In this document: piece by piece, positions 16,684 through 24,180 of the stretch | How positions within the stretch are numbered: position 1 is the first letter of the stretch | Layout: the number at the start of each line of letters is the position of its first letter | DNA from: Neglectibacter timonensis | Lineage (GTDB): Bacteria > Bacillota > Clostridia > Oscillospirales > Acutalibacteraceae | Direction: 5' to 3' | DNA: 64,000 bases | Assembly: GCF_900048895.1 (NCBI RefSeq) | Contig: NZ_LT160640.1 | Location: 1,442,758-1,506,757 of the forward strand | Program-made: the position numbers and the translations under genes | Notes under the pieces: generated by a model | What the model was told of the DNA's origin: nothing | Database searches by the model: none | Seen by the model: the letters and a program-made list of their open reading frames with translations, nothing else

Positions 16684-17454
16684 ATGAAGCAAAGCAAAAC
16701 CCTTTTTCTGGCCGTGCTGGCTTTCCTTCTGGCTTTCGCATGCTGTGTCCCGGCCATTTTAAAAACAGCGCCGCTGCCTGTTCCGGAGAAGGAAAGCCTG
16801 ATAAGCCAGTGGATGCCGGCAGGGTGGCATGAAGCTTATGAAGCGCTGACTCAGGCCGAAAAGGCAGAGACAGACCTGTGGCTCAGCTGGTTTGCAGGCA
16901 AAACCGACGAAGATAAACAGAAGATCCTCTACCGCCCCTATGCTTTTGGAACCTGTCAGGAAACTTCCATAGGTTCCCTAAAAGAGGAACTGGGACCTGA
17001 AATCGTGTCGCTTCTTGCAGAAAACAACCCCGATCCTGACAGCTGGTGGGTATGGTATGCCTCCCTTCCAGAAAAGGACAGTAAAATATCCCAGGAATTC
17101 GTGGAAAATTGGTTGATTCAATTTACAAGAATGCCTGAAGAACAGCAGATGTTCAGCAATTACAGGTTGGATCAATGGCAGCCAAATACTCTGGAACCCG
17201 CCGTTGGAAAGCTGGACGGCAAAATGAAGGAATTGGATCCTGCAGTTTTGCAAACCGTGAAAGAGCATGTGGGAAATCCCGACCTCTGGTGGAGTTACTA
17301 CTTCCTGCAAGCCGACAGAAATCCAGAGCTGGCCTCGCGGGATATGAACTGGCTAGTCTGGTTTACGAATCTAAGTGCTGACGACCAGGCCATGGCAGAC
17401 CAAAAAACCCATTTGTTCTTTTCCTCACAAGAAACGCCGGGACAACTGGGATAA
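16684..17454 (+). CDS. Secreted or membrane-anchored Trp-rich repeat protein, unknown function
   Basis: 256 residues. The N-terminus MKQSKTLFLAVLAFLLAFACCV is a signal peptide or membrane anchor. The rest shows about five related units of 30-45 residues, each with an aromatic core and a polar helix after it: LWLSWFAGKTDEDKQ, SWWVWYASLPEKDSK, NWLIQFTRMPEEQQM, LWWSYYFLQADRNPE and NWLVWFTNLSADDQA. I know no family with this pattern. AAGAAAGGCGGCGGAAAACGT precedes the ATG. It stands alone between two terminators. Confidence 0.7.
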   Translation: MKQSKTLFLAVLAFLLAFACCVPAILKTAPLPVPEKESLISQWMPAGWHEAYEALTQAEKAETDLWLSWFAGKTDEDKQKILYRPYAFGTCQETSIGSLKEELGPEIVSLLAENNPDPDSWWVWYASLPEKDSKISQEFVENWLIQFTRMPEEQQMFSNYRLDQWQPNTLEPAVGKLDGKMKELDPAVLQTVKEHVGNPDLWWSYYFLQADRNPELASRDMNWLVWFTNLSADDQAMADQKTHLFFSSQETPGQLG

Positions 17455-17543
17455 GGAAAATTACGATTTTATCATGACACCATGCGGGGCAAAGTGCCCA
17501 TAACCAGGCTTTGAAAATGTGGCAGCCCCTATGGAACAAGGAA

Positions 17544-17582
17544 GCTCCTGCCGGGATTTACACCGGCAGGAGCTTTTCTTTC
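17544..17582. terminator. Terminator between convergent genes
   Basis: Eleven-base perfect stem GCTCCTGCCGG/CCGGCAGGAGC followed by TTTTCTTTCT. It serves the Trp-repeat gene and, in the other direction, the end of the catabolic operon. Confidence 0.85.
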
Positions 17583-17598
17583 TAAGCGTCTGTTCCCG

Positions 17599-18276
17599 TT
17601 ACCAGGCCAGCTCCCGGAACAGGCTGTCCCTGCGCACCAGGCGGTTCTCATCGGAATGGATGTAATCGTCTTCGGGGAGATTGGACAGGTCGCGCTGGAT
17701 ATAGGTCTTGGCATCCATACCTGTCTTCGGCCCATCCGTGACAAAATTCCGGAAGGTAAATCCCTCAGGCCGCAATGCATTAAAGGCGATTTTTTCCATC
17801 ATGTTCAGCGCCGCCATAGCCATGTGGTAGCCATATTCTCCGGTATCCTCACAAAACCCAATCCCTGCGCAGGACTCGGAAAGCACCGCGATCCGTTTGG
17901 TCTCCCCGGCCCGCAGCAGCGGCAGGAAGGCTTCCAAAATCCGCCGCATCCCATCCGCCCCACGGTAGATGACATCCGCCACGGCGTCATAGTCGTGCGC
18001 GCCCAGGCCGCCGTCATTTTCCGCATGGAGACCGGCTTTCAGCACCAGAATATCCAGCTTTCCCTCCCGGCTGCTCACCAGTTCCACTGCACGGTTCAGG
18101 CTGCCGGCATCCATAGGGTCAAGAACCAGCTGCACAATAGTTTCCAGGCCGTCGCAGGGCAGGGCAGCCCCGTCGGTATAAGCGCCGTACACGTGGCAGC
18201 CGTCTGCTGCAAACTGCAGGGCTGTCTCTTTCGCATCCTCATTCTGAAGAGACGATATAAAAACAACTTGATTCAT
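17599..18276 (-). CDS. Degenerate short-chain dehydrogenase-like protein
   Basis: 225 residues with a clear SDR fold outline but missing key residues. The N-terminus VVFISSLQNEDAKETAL lacks the TGxxxGxG cofactor loop, the NNAG position reads VLKAG, and the catalytic Tyr-x-x-x-Lys site reads YHMAM, with Met in place of Lys. The Ser position (LSESCAGIG) remains, and the C-terminal half (LNMMEKIAFNALRPEGFTF) still resembles the intact SDR next to it. It is the last gene of the operon, 73 bases after its paralogue. It is probably not a working oxidoreductase; a binding or heterodimer role is an inference. Confidence 0.75.
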   Translation of the reverse strand: MNQVVFISSLQNEDAKETALQFAADGCHVYGAYTDGAALPCDGLETIVQLVLDPMDAGSLNRAVELVSSREGKLDILVLKAGLHAENDGGLGAHDYDAVADVIYRGADGMRRILEAFLPLLRAGETKRIAVLSESCAGIGFCEDTGEYGYHMAMAALNMMEKIAFNALRPEGFTFRNFVTDGPKTGMDAKTYIQRDLSNLPEDDYIHSDENRLVRRDSLFRELAW

Positions 18277-18349
18277 AGGTTGGCTATCTTCCTTTCTTTG
18301 GGCTGTATCCTCATTTCAGCATAACAGGTACTGCATTTCCAGAACACGT

Positions 18350-19042
18350 CTAAAACGGCCATGACTGGTTTTCCACATCCGTCAGTACCAGGGCATCCTC
18401 CCAGGCGCGGTCTTCGGTAAACTGCTGAAACGCCGTACGTGCGGCGTCCTCCGGCTCATATTTCCCCGACGTGCCCTTCTGGTCTCCGCCCATATAGGAA
18501 TTGACCCATCCGGGATGATACAGGCGGAAAGTGTAGCCCTGAGGCCGCAGTTCGTTGAACATAAGCTTCACCGCCATATTGAGGGACGCCTTGGACATGC
18601 AGTAGGCATATCCATCCTTCCGGTGGGCCACGGTAATGCTGCCCGCCTCGGAAGACACGAAGCAGAGACGTTTCATTCCCTGTCGCATTACAGGCAGAAA
18701 GCTTTCCGCCACACGCAGCGCTCCCACACTGTTCACCTGTAAAATTTTCCGCAGGGCGTCGTCCCCGTCCGCCCTGGCAATTCCCGCGCAGTGGATGAGC
18801 ATGTCGATGCAGTCCGTCTTCTCCTGTACCTGAAGAACAGCTTTCTGCACGGAATCCGTACTGCTCACATCCAGGGAGATCAGTTCCAACGTTTCCGGAA
18901 ACTCCTCCTTCAGCTCGTCCAGCTCGTTCCAGTAATCCAAAAACCGGCCCGCAAATACCTGCCAGCCAGCCTCTGCAAAAAGCCTGCACATGGCGAACCC
19001 GACTCCGCGGTCCGCACCGGTAATCATCACTGTCTTCTTCAT
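18350..19042 (-). CDS. Short-chain dehydrogenase/reductase
   Basis: 230-residue NAD(P)-dependent SDR. TGADRGVG cofactor loop at residues 8-15, CAGIAR (NNAG position), FVSSEAGS with the catalytic Ser and YAYCMSKASLN with Tyr-x-x-x-Lys. So it is complete, unlike its downstream neighbour, to which it is clearly related (shared LNM, FNELRPQGYTFR). GGGGAGGAAAGAGCTGCGA precedes the ATG. Substrate unknown; context suggests a sugar or sugar-acid derivative. Confidence 0.88.
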   Translation of the reverse strand: MKKTVMITGADRGVGFAMCRLFAEAGWQVFAGRFLDYWNELDELKEEFPETLELISLDVSSTDSVQKAVLQVQEKTDCIDMLIHCAGIARADGDDALRKILQVNSVGALRVAESFLPVMRQGMKRLCFVSSEAGSITVAHRKDGYAYCMSKASLNMAVKLMFNELRPQGYTFRLYHPGWVNSYMGGDQKGTSGKYEPEDAARTAFQQFTEDRAWEDALVLTDVENQSWPF

Positions 19043-19055
19043 TCGCAGCTCTTTC

Positions 19056-19086
19056 CTCCCCGGCGCCGGATTTTATTTTACCGGCG
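19056..19086. promoter_or_regulatory. Hairpin just upstream of the SDR ribosome site
   Basis: GGCGCCGG pairs with CCGGCGC around ATTTTATTTTA, with TTTTT on the plus-strand side. On the minus strand it is an A tract, then the hairpin, then GGGGAGGAAAG. The layout is the same as at 6708-6730. Confidence 0.45.
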
Positions 19087-19204
19087 CTTTTTCTGTTCAT
19101 ACTTTTTCAAATAAGTTTTTCGCCCCCGTTTGAGGAAGGCGTCTGCCCTATCCCATAGCGGCAAGGCAGAGCATTCTTCCGCCAGGTACGGACGTTCCCC
19201 GCGA

Positions 19205-20632
19205 TCAGGGCAGAAAGCGGAAAAACATACCCGCACAGCCATGGCTGCAGTAATGTTCCTCCGCAGCCATCAACTCTGCTCTTGTGACCCGTTCAGAAAG
19301 AATATCCTCACACAGCGCTTTCATATCCAGCACTACTTCCGCACGGATGGGATTGAAGTAATGGGAACAGCCGGAAAAATGATCCGGCTGATGCCGCTCA
19401 TCGCAACCGTTTTCCTGTACGGCATGGCCGCCCAGCCAGGCGTAATCCCTCACGCGGGGAAGATGCTTTTTAAATTTCTCCAGGCCCTCCCGATAAGCGG
19501 AAACAGTCTGCTCCAGTTCCTCTTCCCGGCAGATCATCAGGGCGATATAACCGGAACCCACCGCGTCCCCGGTATACAGAGCCCGATGCGCATCGTCAAT
19601 AAAAACCACGGAATCCGGCGTGTGGCCGCTCAGCTCCGCCACCTCCAGCACGACGCCTCCGCCCAACTCAATGCGGCTGCCCTCTCCAATGGGACAGAGC
19701 TCCGGCAGGCTTTGGCAGTCTGCAGAAAAAGCGTTCCGAAACTGCTGCGGCGCCTCCTGAAGCCGCGCAATATCGTTCTCATGCAGGTAGACCCTGGAAA
19801 ACCGTTCCGCATGATACATGTGGTCCCCGTGGGGATGCGTGACAGCCAGTTCCACAGGCAGGCGCGTCAGGGCGGCAAGCAGGCCGGTCAGGTCTCCCTC
19901 TCCCATGCCTGTATCCACCAGCACCGCTTTTTCCGTTCCCTCCACCAGATAACAGGAGGCTGTAAAGTAGTCGTCGATCCTCCAGACACCGGGTTTCACC
20001 AGAGTGACTTGCCATTGCCGCTTTCTGTCCTGGGCAAGCATCCAGTCCTGGGTTTTCTCCGTGAGGAACGCCTGCCGCCAGGCCTCTTCCGGTTTCGTAC
20101 CCGGGGCCGGTCTTCTGCACTCCACCATTTCGCTGCCGGAAATGCGAAGTCCCATCACCAGGCGCTCCGCATCCGCTTTCACCTTTCCCCCATGGACCAC
20201 GGTCCCGGTTTCCTCCGGAAGATAGGCCAGCAAAGGCGTACCGCGCAGATTTCTGGCTTCATAGGGATCCCCATGGCCGCCCACCACGCAGACCGCAGAG
20301 AACCACTGCGGAAAATGAGAGGCAACCTGCCAGACGGCATCTGCACAGGAACTGCTCCCGGTCAGAGAGAGCCTTGTCCCCTCAACCTCAGAGGACTGCT
20401 TCCACTCATAGATCAGATCGCCCAACGCCTGCTCCAGGGAAGGAATAATTTCCTTTGGAAGCACCACCACAGCAACGCTGCCGTCCGATTCTTCCGAAAG
20501 AATCCGCATACAGGCTTCCGCTTCCTCACAATTACCCGCCAGACAGACCAGCAAGGGAGCCGGGACAGCCTGAGCCGATTTCCAAAGCCAGGAAATTTCC
20601 TGCTTTTCCACTGTTCTTTTCTTCCACTCCAA
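19205..20632 (-). CDS. Alpha/beta-hydrolase-like and metallo-beta-lactamase-fold fusion protein
   Basis: 475 residues, two parts. Residues about 1-165 look like an alpha/beta-hydrolase: strands, a G-x-S-type elbow TGSSSCADAVWQVASHFP and the VCVVGGHGDPYEARNLRGTP strand that normally carries the acidic residue. Residues about 200-430 are an MBL domain with the metal motif VTHPHGDHMYH, SGHTPDS and TGDAVGSGY. A Cys/His-rich C-terminus (HYCSHGCAG) follows. Both halves are hydrolase folds. It sits 23 bases after the RspA-like dehydratase in the operon. Lactone or ester hydrolysis is a reasonable guess; no substrate can be assigned. Confidence 0.8.
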   Translation of the reverse strand: MEWKKRTVEKQEISWLWKSAQAVPAPLLVCLAGNCEEAEACMRILSEESDGSVAVVVLPKEIIPSLEQALGDLIYEWKQSSEVEGTRLSLTGSSSCADAVWQVASHFPQWFSAVCVVGGHGDPYEARNLRGTPLLAYLPEETGTVVHGGKVKADAERLVMGLRISGSEMVECRRPAPGTKPEEAWRQAFLTEKTQDWMLAQDRKRQWQVTLVKPGVWRIDDYFTASCYLVEGTEKAVLVDTGMGEGDLTGLLAALTRLPVELAVTHPHGDHMYHAERFSRVYLHENDIARLQEAPQQFRNAFSADCQSLPELCPIGEGSRIELGGGVVLEVAELSGHTPDSVVFIDDAHRALYTGDAVGSGYIALMICREEELEQTVSAYREGLEKFKKHLPRVRDYAWLGGHAVQENGCDERHQPDHFSGCSHYFNPIRAEVVLDMKALCEDILSERVTRAELMAAEEHYCSHGCAGMFFRFLP

Positions 20633-20655
20633 TTGAAAACGCCCCCTTCAGAAAA

Positions 20656-21873
20656 TTATGGCCGCACAGCGGTGCCGTCTGTGGTACGCGCCAAAAGCCA
20701 GCCCGGTTCCCGGTAGCTGCACGGATACTTCGCAGCCTTCTCTTCGTCCAGATCCACGCCCAGGCCCGGCTTTGTATTTGCATAGAGATAGCCGTTTCTG
20801 ACCTCTGGACAGCCCGGGAACACCTCTTGTTCCTCTTCGGAAAAGCCGGAAAACTCCTGGATTCCGAAATTGGGGGAGGAAAGGTCCAGGTGCAGCTGCG
20901 CCGCCGCCCCAACCGGGCTGAGGTCTCCAGGGCCGTGCCAGGCGGTGCGCACGCCAAACGCTTCACACAGCGCCGCCAGCTTCCGCGCCGGGGTCAGGCC
21001 GCCGATTTGGCTGAGATGAACCCGGATGTAATCGATCAGCCTTCTGGAAATCAAATCTTTCCACTCTAGGGGATTGTTGAACAGTTCTCCCATTGCCAGC
21101 GGCACCGCAGTTTGGCTGCGGAACCGTTCAAACCATTCCACCTGCTCCGGAGGCAGGGCATCCTCCAGGAAAAACAGGCGGTAGGGTTCCAGCTGCTTCG
21201 CCAGATTCAAGGCCTGAATCGGGGTGAGGCGTTCATGCACATCATGGAGCAGTTCCACGCCATACCCCACCTTTTCCCGCAGATGGGCAAACAGCCGCAC
21301 CGTGCTCTCACAATACTGCGCGGGGTCGAAATAGGCGCCCGGCTTGCTGTTTTCCGGGGACACGATCACCTGCCTGCTGCCCTTCCCCATCTGCCCGCCA
21401 TAGGTTCCCATCTGGCAGCGCAGGTAGCGGTACCCTTCTTCCAGATAGCGCAGCACGTTTTCTTCCACCTCTTCCGGACTGCTTCCATCGGTATGGCGGT
21501 AAACCGCCGCCGCTTCCCTGCACTTGCCCCCGAACAGCTCGTATACCGGCATATTGGCAAGCTTCCCTTTGATATCCCACAAGGCTTCATCCACACCGGA
21601 AATGGCATTGTTCAGGACAGGGCCGTTGCGCCAATAGGAGCTGCCCATAGCGCTCTGCCAAATATCCTCGATATCGTCCACACACCTGCCCTCCAAAAGG
21701 GGTTTCAGGTATTCCTCCACCGCCGAAGCCACTGCCAAATAACGCTGGGTAAAGGTGGCGCACCCCAGGCCATAGAGTCCCGGCTCGCTGGTTTCCACCT
21801 TGACCACCACCAGGTCAATCCCACGCGGCGCGGTTAAAATAGTTTTGATTTTACGAATCGTAATTGCCGACAT
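20656..21873 (-). CDS. Enolase-superfamily sugar-acid dehydratase (RspA/ManD-like)
   Basis: 405 residues. The N-terminal capping domain (LVVVKVETSEPGLYGLGCATF, DIEDIWQSAMGSSYWRNGPVLNNAISGVDEALWDIKGKLANMPVYELFGG) is very close to the RspA/mannonate-dehydratase subgroup of the enolase superfamily. The barrel shows LLHDVHERLTP (metal Asp and catalytic His region), FFLEDALPPE and MGELFNNP for the metal ligands, and TAWHGPGDLSP late. The reaction is likely dehydration of an aldonate to a 2-keto-3-deoxy acid. It follows the SDR gene by 20 bases. Confidence 0.9.
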   Translation of the reverse strand: MSAITIRKIKTILTAPRGIDLVVVKVETSEPGLYGLGCATFTQRYLAVASAVEEYLKPLLEGRCVDDIEDIWQSAMGSSYWRNGPVLNNAISGVDEALWDIKGKLANMPVYELFGGKCREAAAVYRHTDGSSPEEVEENVLRYLEEGYRYLRCQMGTYGGQMGKGSRQVIVSPENSKPGAYFDPAQYCESTVRLFAHLREKVGYGVELLHDVHERLTPIQALNLAKQLEPYRLFFLEDALPPEQVEWFERFRSQTAVPLAMGELFNNPLEWKDLISRRLIDYIRVHLSQIGGLTPARKLAALCEAFGVRTAWHGPGDLSPVGAAAQLHLDLSSPNFGIQEFSGFSEEEQEVFPGCPEVRNGYLYANTKPGLGVDLDEEKAAKYPCSYREPGWLLARTTDGTAVRP

Positions 21874-21893
21874 CTCAATACACTCCTCTTCTC

Positions 21894-22745
21894 CTAATTG
21901 TCCGTCTCCAAAACTTCTTTTGCAAAGGCCGATTCCGTTCTTCCCCAGCCCTCCGGTGCGGCAGTCTCTTCTAAATGCTCCGGCATACCGGGCAGGATGA
22001 GGCCTCCGTCCACCCGCAGTGTGATGCCGGTGATATAACCTGCCCGCTCCGAAGCCAGAAAGGCCACCGCTTCTCCGATATCCTCCGGCACACCGGCCCG
22101 TTCCAGGGGAATTCTTGCGCCCAGCTCTTCCCAGAAATCCATGCCGTCTCCCTGCTGAAGCTCCCCTTTCTCCCTTACCCGGGTTGCTCCCGGCGCCACA
22201 TTATTGACGCGGATACCGTAGGGAGCCAGATCCAGCGCAATGGACTGGATGGCCCGGTTGAGGCCCGCCTTGAGGCCGCCGTAAAGGAAATCACCCGGAT
22301 AGGCTCGTTCCCCGCGGGAGGAAGTGATATTGATCAGGCTGCCCCGCACCCTGTGCTCCACCATGTGGCGTGCGGCCGCCTGCATCATCAGGATATAGTT
22401 TTTGAAATCCAGTTCCACCAGCAGGTGAAAGGTTTCCGGGGTGAGGTCCAAAAGATTTTCAAAACGCGTCACTCCGGCATTGTTGACCAACAGATCCACG
22501 CCGCCCAGTGCTTCCGCGCAGCGCTCAAAGAGCTTGACGCCCTCCCCGGGCTGCTCCAGCGACGCCTGAAAATAGTGGCAGCGCACCCCATAGCGTTCCT
22601 CCGCCTCTTTTGCCAGAGAAACGGCGCTCTCTTCCTGTGTGGCATAGGAAACCGCCAAATCATAACCCTCCCGGGCAAGGCACAGGGCAATGCCCCGCCC
22701 GATCCCCCGGCTGGCTCCCGTCACGATCGCTTTCTTTCTCTCCAA
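21894..22745 (-). CDS. SDR family oxidoreductase (sugar dehydrogenase / FabG-like)
   Basis: 283 residues. Classical SDR: TGASRGIGRGIAL at the N-terminus, LLVNNAGVTRFE, INITSSRGERAYPGDFLYGGLKAGLN with Ser, Tyr-x-x-x-Lys (YGGLK), and RVDGGLILPGM at the end. Sequence style fits the glucose-1-dehydrogenase/FabG group. In this operon, between a lactonase-like gene and a dehydratase, the likely job is oxidation of a sugar to its lactone. About 25 extra residues follow the usual end. GGAAGGAGGAGTTGC precedes the ATG. Confidence 0.9.
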   Translation of the reverse strand: MERKKAIVTGASRGIGRGIALCLAREGYDLAVSYATQEESAVSLAKEAEERYGVRCHYFQASLEQPGEGVKLFERCAEALGGVDLLVNNAGVTRFENLLDLTPETFHLLVELDFKNYILMMQAAARHMVEHRVRGSLINITSSRGERAYPGDFLYGGLKAGLNRAIQSIALDLAPYGIRVNNVAPGATRVREKGELQQGDGMDFWEELGARIPLERAGVPEDIGEAVAFLASERAGYITGITLRVDGGLILPGMPEHLEETAAPEGWGRTESAFAKEVLETDN

Positions 22746-22855
22746 TGCAACTCCTCCTTCCGCCCCGTTCCAAACCGGGACGAAGATTCTCTGAATTTGA
22801 ACAGCAATGTCTGTTCACAACATAATCCGTTCCGGAGCCGTACTCTGCCAAAGGC

Positions 22856-23887
22856 TTACGCGCCGGCTGAAGGCTCCCATTTCACACAGCAGACCTGGGG
22901 CAGGGAAAGCTCAGCCACCAGCCGGTCTACAGCTCCCGAAGCAGCGTTCCGAGAGCACAGCGCCAGACTGCCGGAATCCTGGTTGGCAATAGCCAGGAAC
23001 CTCCCGTCCGGACTCAAATCAAAGCTTCTCGGCCCCCTGCCGAAGCTGGGCCAGTTTCCTGCGGGTTCCAGCTCTCCGCCGTCTCCTTTCACCTGGAATC
23101 CGAAAATGCGGTCCGACCCCCGGACCGAGGCATACAGAAAATCCCCCGTCCCGGTCAGGTGTACATCCGCCGCCAACGCCTCAGGCGGACAGTTCCCTCC
23201 CCGCAGGGAATACTCTCCCGCCGGACGCAGCACAGACTCATGGGGCTCGTAGGAGTATACCAGCAGGGAATTTTCCAGCTCCGCCACCAGATACAGCCAG
23301 CGCCCGTTGGGATGGAACGCAAAATGCCTCGGCCCCCGCCCGGGAGGAACCTGTATCCAGGGCTGGGCCTCATGGGGAAAAAGCTCCCCTCCCGACGCAA
23401 TATCATATTGGTACAGCCGGTCTGTCCCCAAATCCGCCACAAACAGGTGCTGCCCATCCGGCGACGGCTGGGCGGAATGCGCATGAGGCCCTTCCTGACG
23501 CTGTGCGTTGGGGCCCTGCCCTTCATGCTGCCGGAAGCTGCACAATTCGCCGTTTTCCCAGCGTATCCCCGTGATGCTTCCGCCCGCATAGCTGGAACCA
23601 TAAAGGCAGGCTCCGCACCTCGTCACATGGCACATACCGGAGCCCGGCGTCTCATAGCGCGCCTGCAGCGCCAGGCCCTTCTCCGTTTCAAATACGGCCA
23701 TCGCCGCCCCGTTTTCCGTCTCCTCCACTGCAAACAGCCGGTCCCCGTCCGGCTGTATATAGGAGGGATTGACCAGCTCCGCACACACATCCCTGCAGCG
23801 GAGCTGCTCTCCATCGAACTCCAAGGCATAGATCCCATCACCGGGCTTTCCGCCGGTATAGGAAGAAGCAAACAACCGGTATTTCAT
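22856..23887 (-). CDS. Lactonase family protein, beta-propeller (6-phosphogluconolactonase-like)
   Basis: 343 residues from MKYRLFASSYTGG. The open frame runs 70 codons further, but AAAGGAAGGATAAG lies just before this ATG. Propeller blades show repeated patterns: SYIQPDGDRLFAVEE, GPHAHSAQPSPDGQHLFVADLGTDRLY, GPRHFAFHPNGRWLYLVAELENS, and GRGPRSFDLSPDGRFLAIANQDS. This is the YbhE-like lactonase family, which opens sugar lactones. It is the first gene of the six-gene minus-strand operon. Confidence 0.9.
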   Translation of the reverse strand: MKYRLFASSYTGGKPGDGIYALEFDGEQLRCRDVCAELVNPSYIQPDGDRLFAVEETENGAAMAVFETEKGLALQARYETPGSGMCHVTRCGACLYGSSYAGGSITGIRWENGELCSFRQHEGQGPNAQRQEGPHAHSAQPSPDGQHLFVADLGTDRLYQYDIASGGELFPHEAQPWIQVPPGRGPRHFAFHPNGRWLYLVAELENSLLVYSYEPHESVLRPAGEYSLRGGNCPPEALAADVHLTGTGDFLYASVRGSDRIFGFQVKGDGGELEPAGNWPSFGRGPRSFDLSPDGRFLAIANQDSGSLALCSRNAASGAVDRLVAELSLPQVCCVKWEPSAGA

Positions 23888-24010
23888 CTTATCCTTCCTT
23901 TCTCCTCCGCTTTCTGATAACAGACAGCTCCCACAGCCTGTTCCCGCCCCTATCATAGCACAGAACAAGCGGGAAGGAAATCGGTAAAATAGTTGTTTTT
24001 TCTGGAATAT

Positions 24011-24048
24011 AAAAGGGCCCTCCGGCATTTTTCCTTGCCGGAGGGTTT
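24011..24048. terminator. Intrinsic terminator
   Basis: CCCTCCGGCA pairs with TGCCGGAGGG around TTTTTCCT. On the minus strand it is followed by CCCTTTTATA, so it probably ends the FUSC-family gene that stops at 24181. It separates that gene from the lactonase operon. Confidence 0.7.
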
Positions 24049-24180
24049 CCGTCTTTGAGCGCCTTATTTTTTTCCATGGGAGCCCCAGCGCATGCATTTA
24101 CTTTCTTCAGGAACGGACGCCGCATCTCTGGACGAGGCAGGGCAACTGTCCTGCTGCAACCCTGCCCTTCCTCTACAGTA

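Noticed and set aside
19130-20716. Open frame of 528 codons on the plus strand
   Set aside because: Antisense to the MBL fusion gene. The composition is rich in His, Arg and Pro, as expected for a shadow of a GC-rich gene.
21975-23252. Open frame of 425 codons on the plus strand
   Set aside because: It spans the antisense of two genes (SDR and lactonase), which shows that it is not a single real gene.
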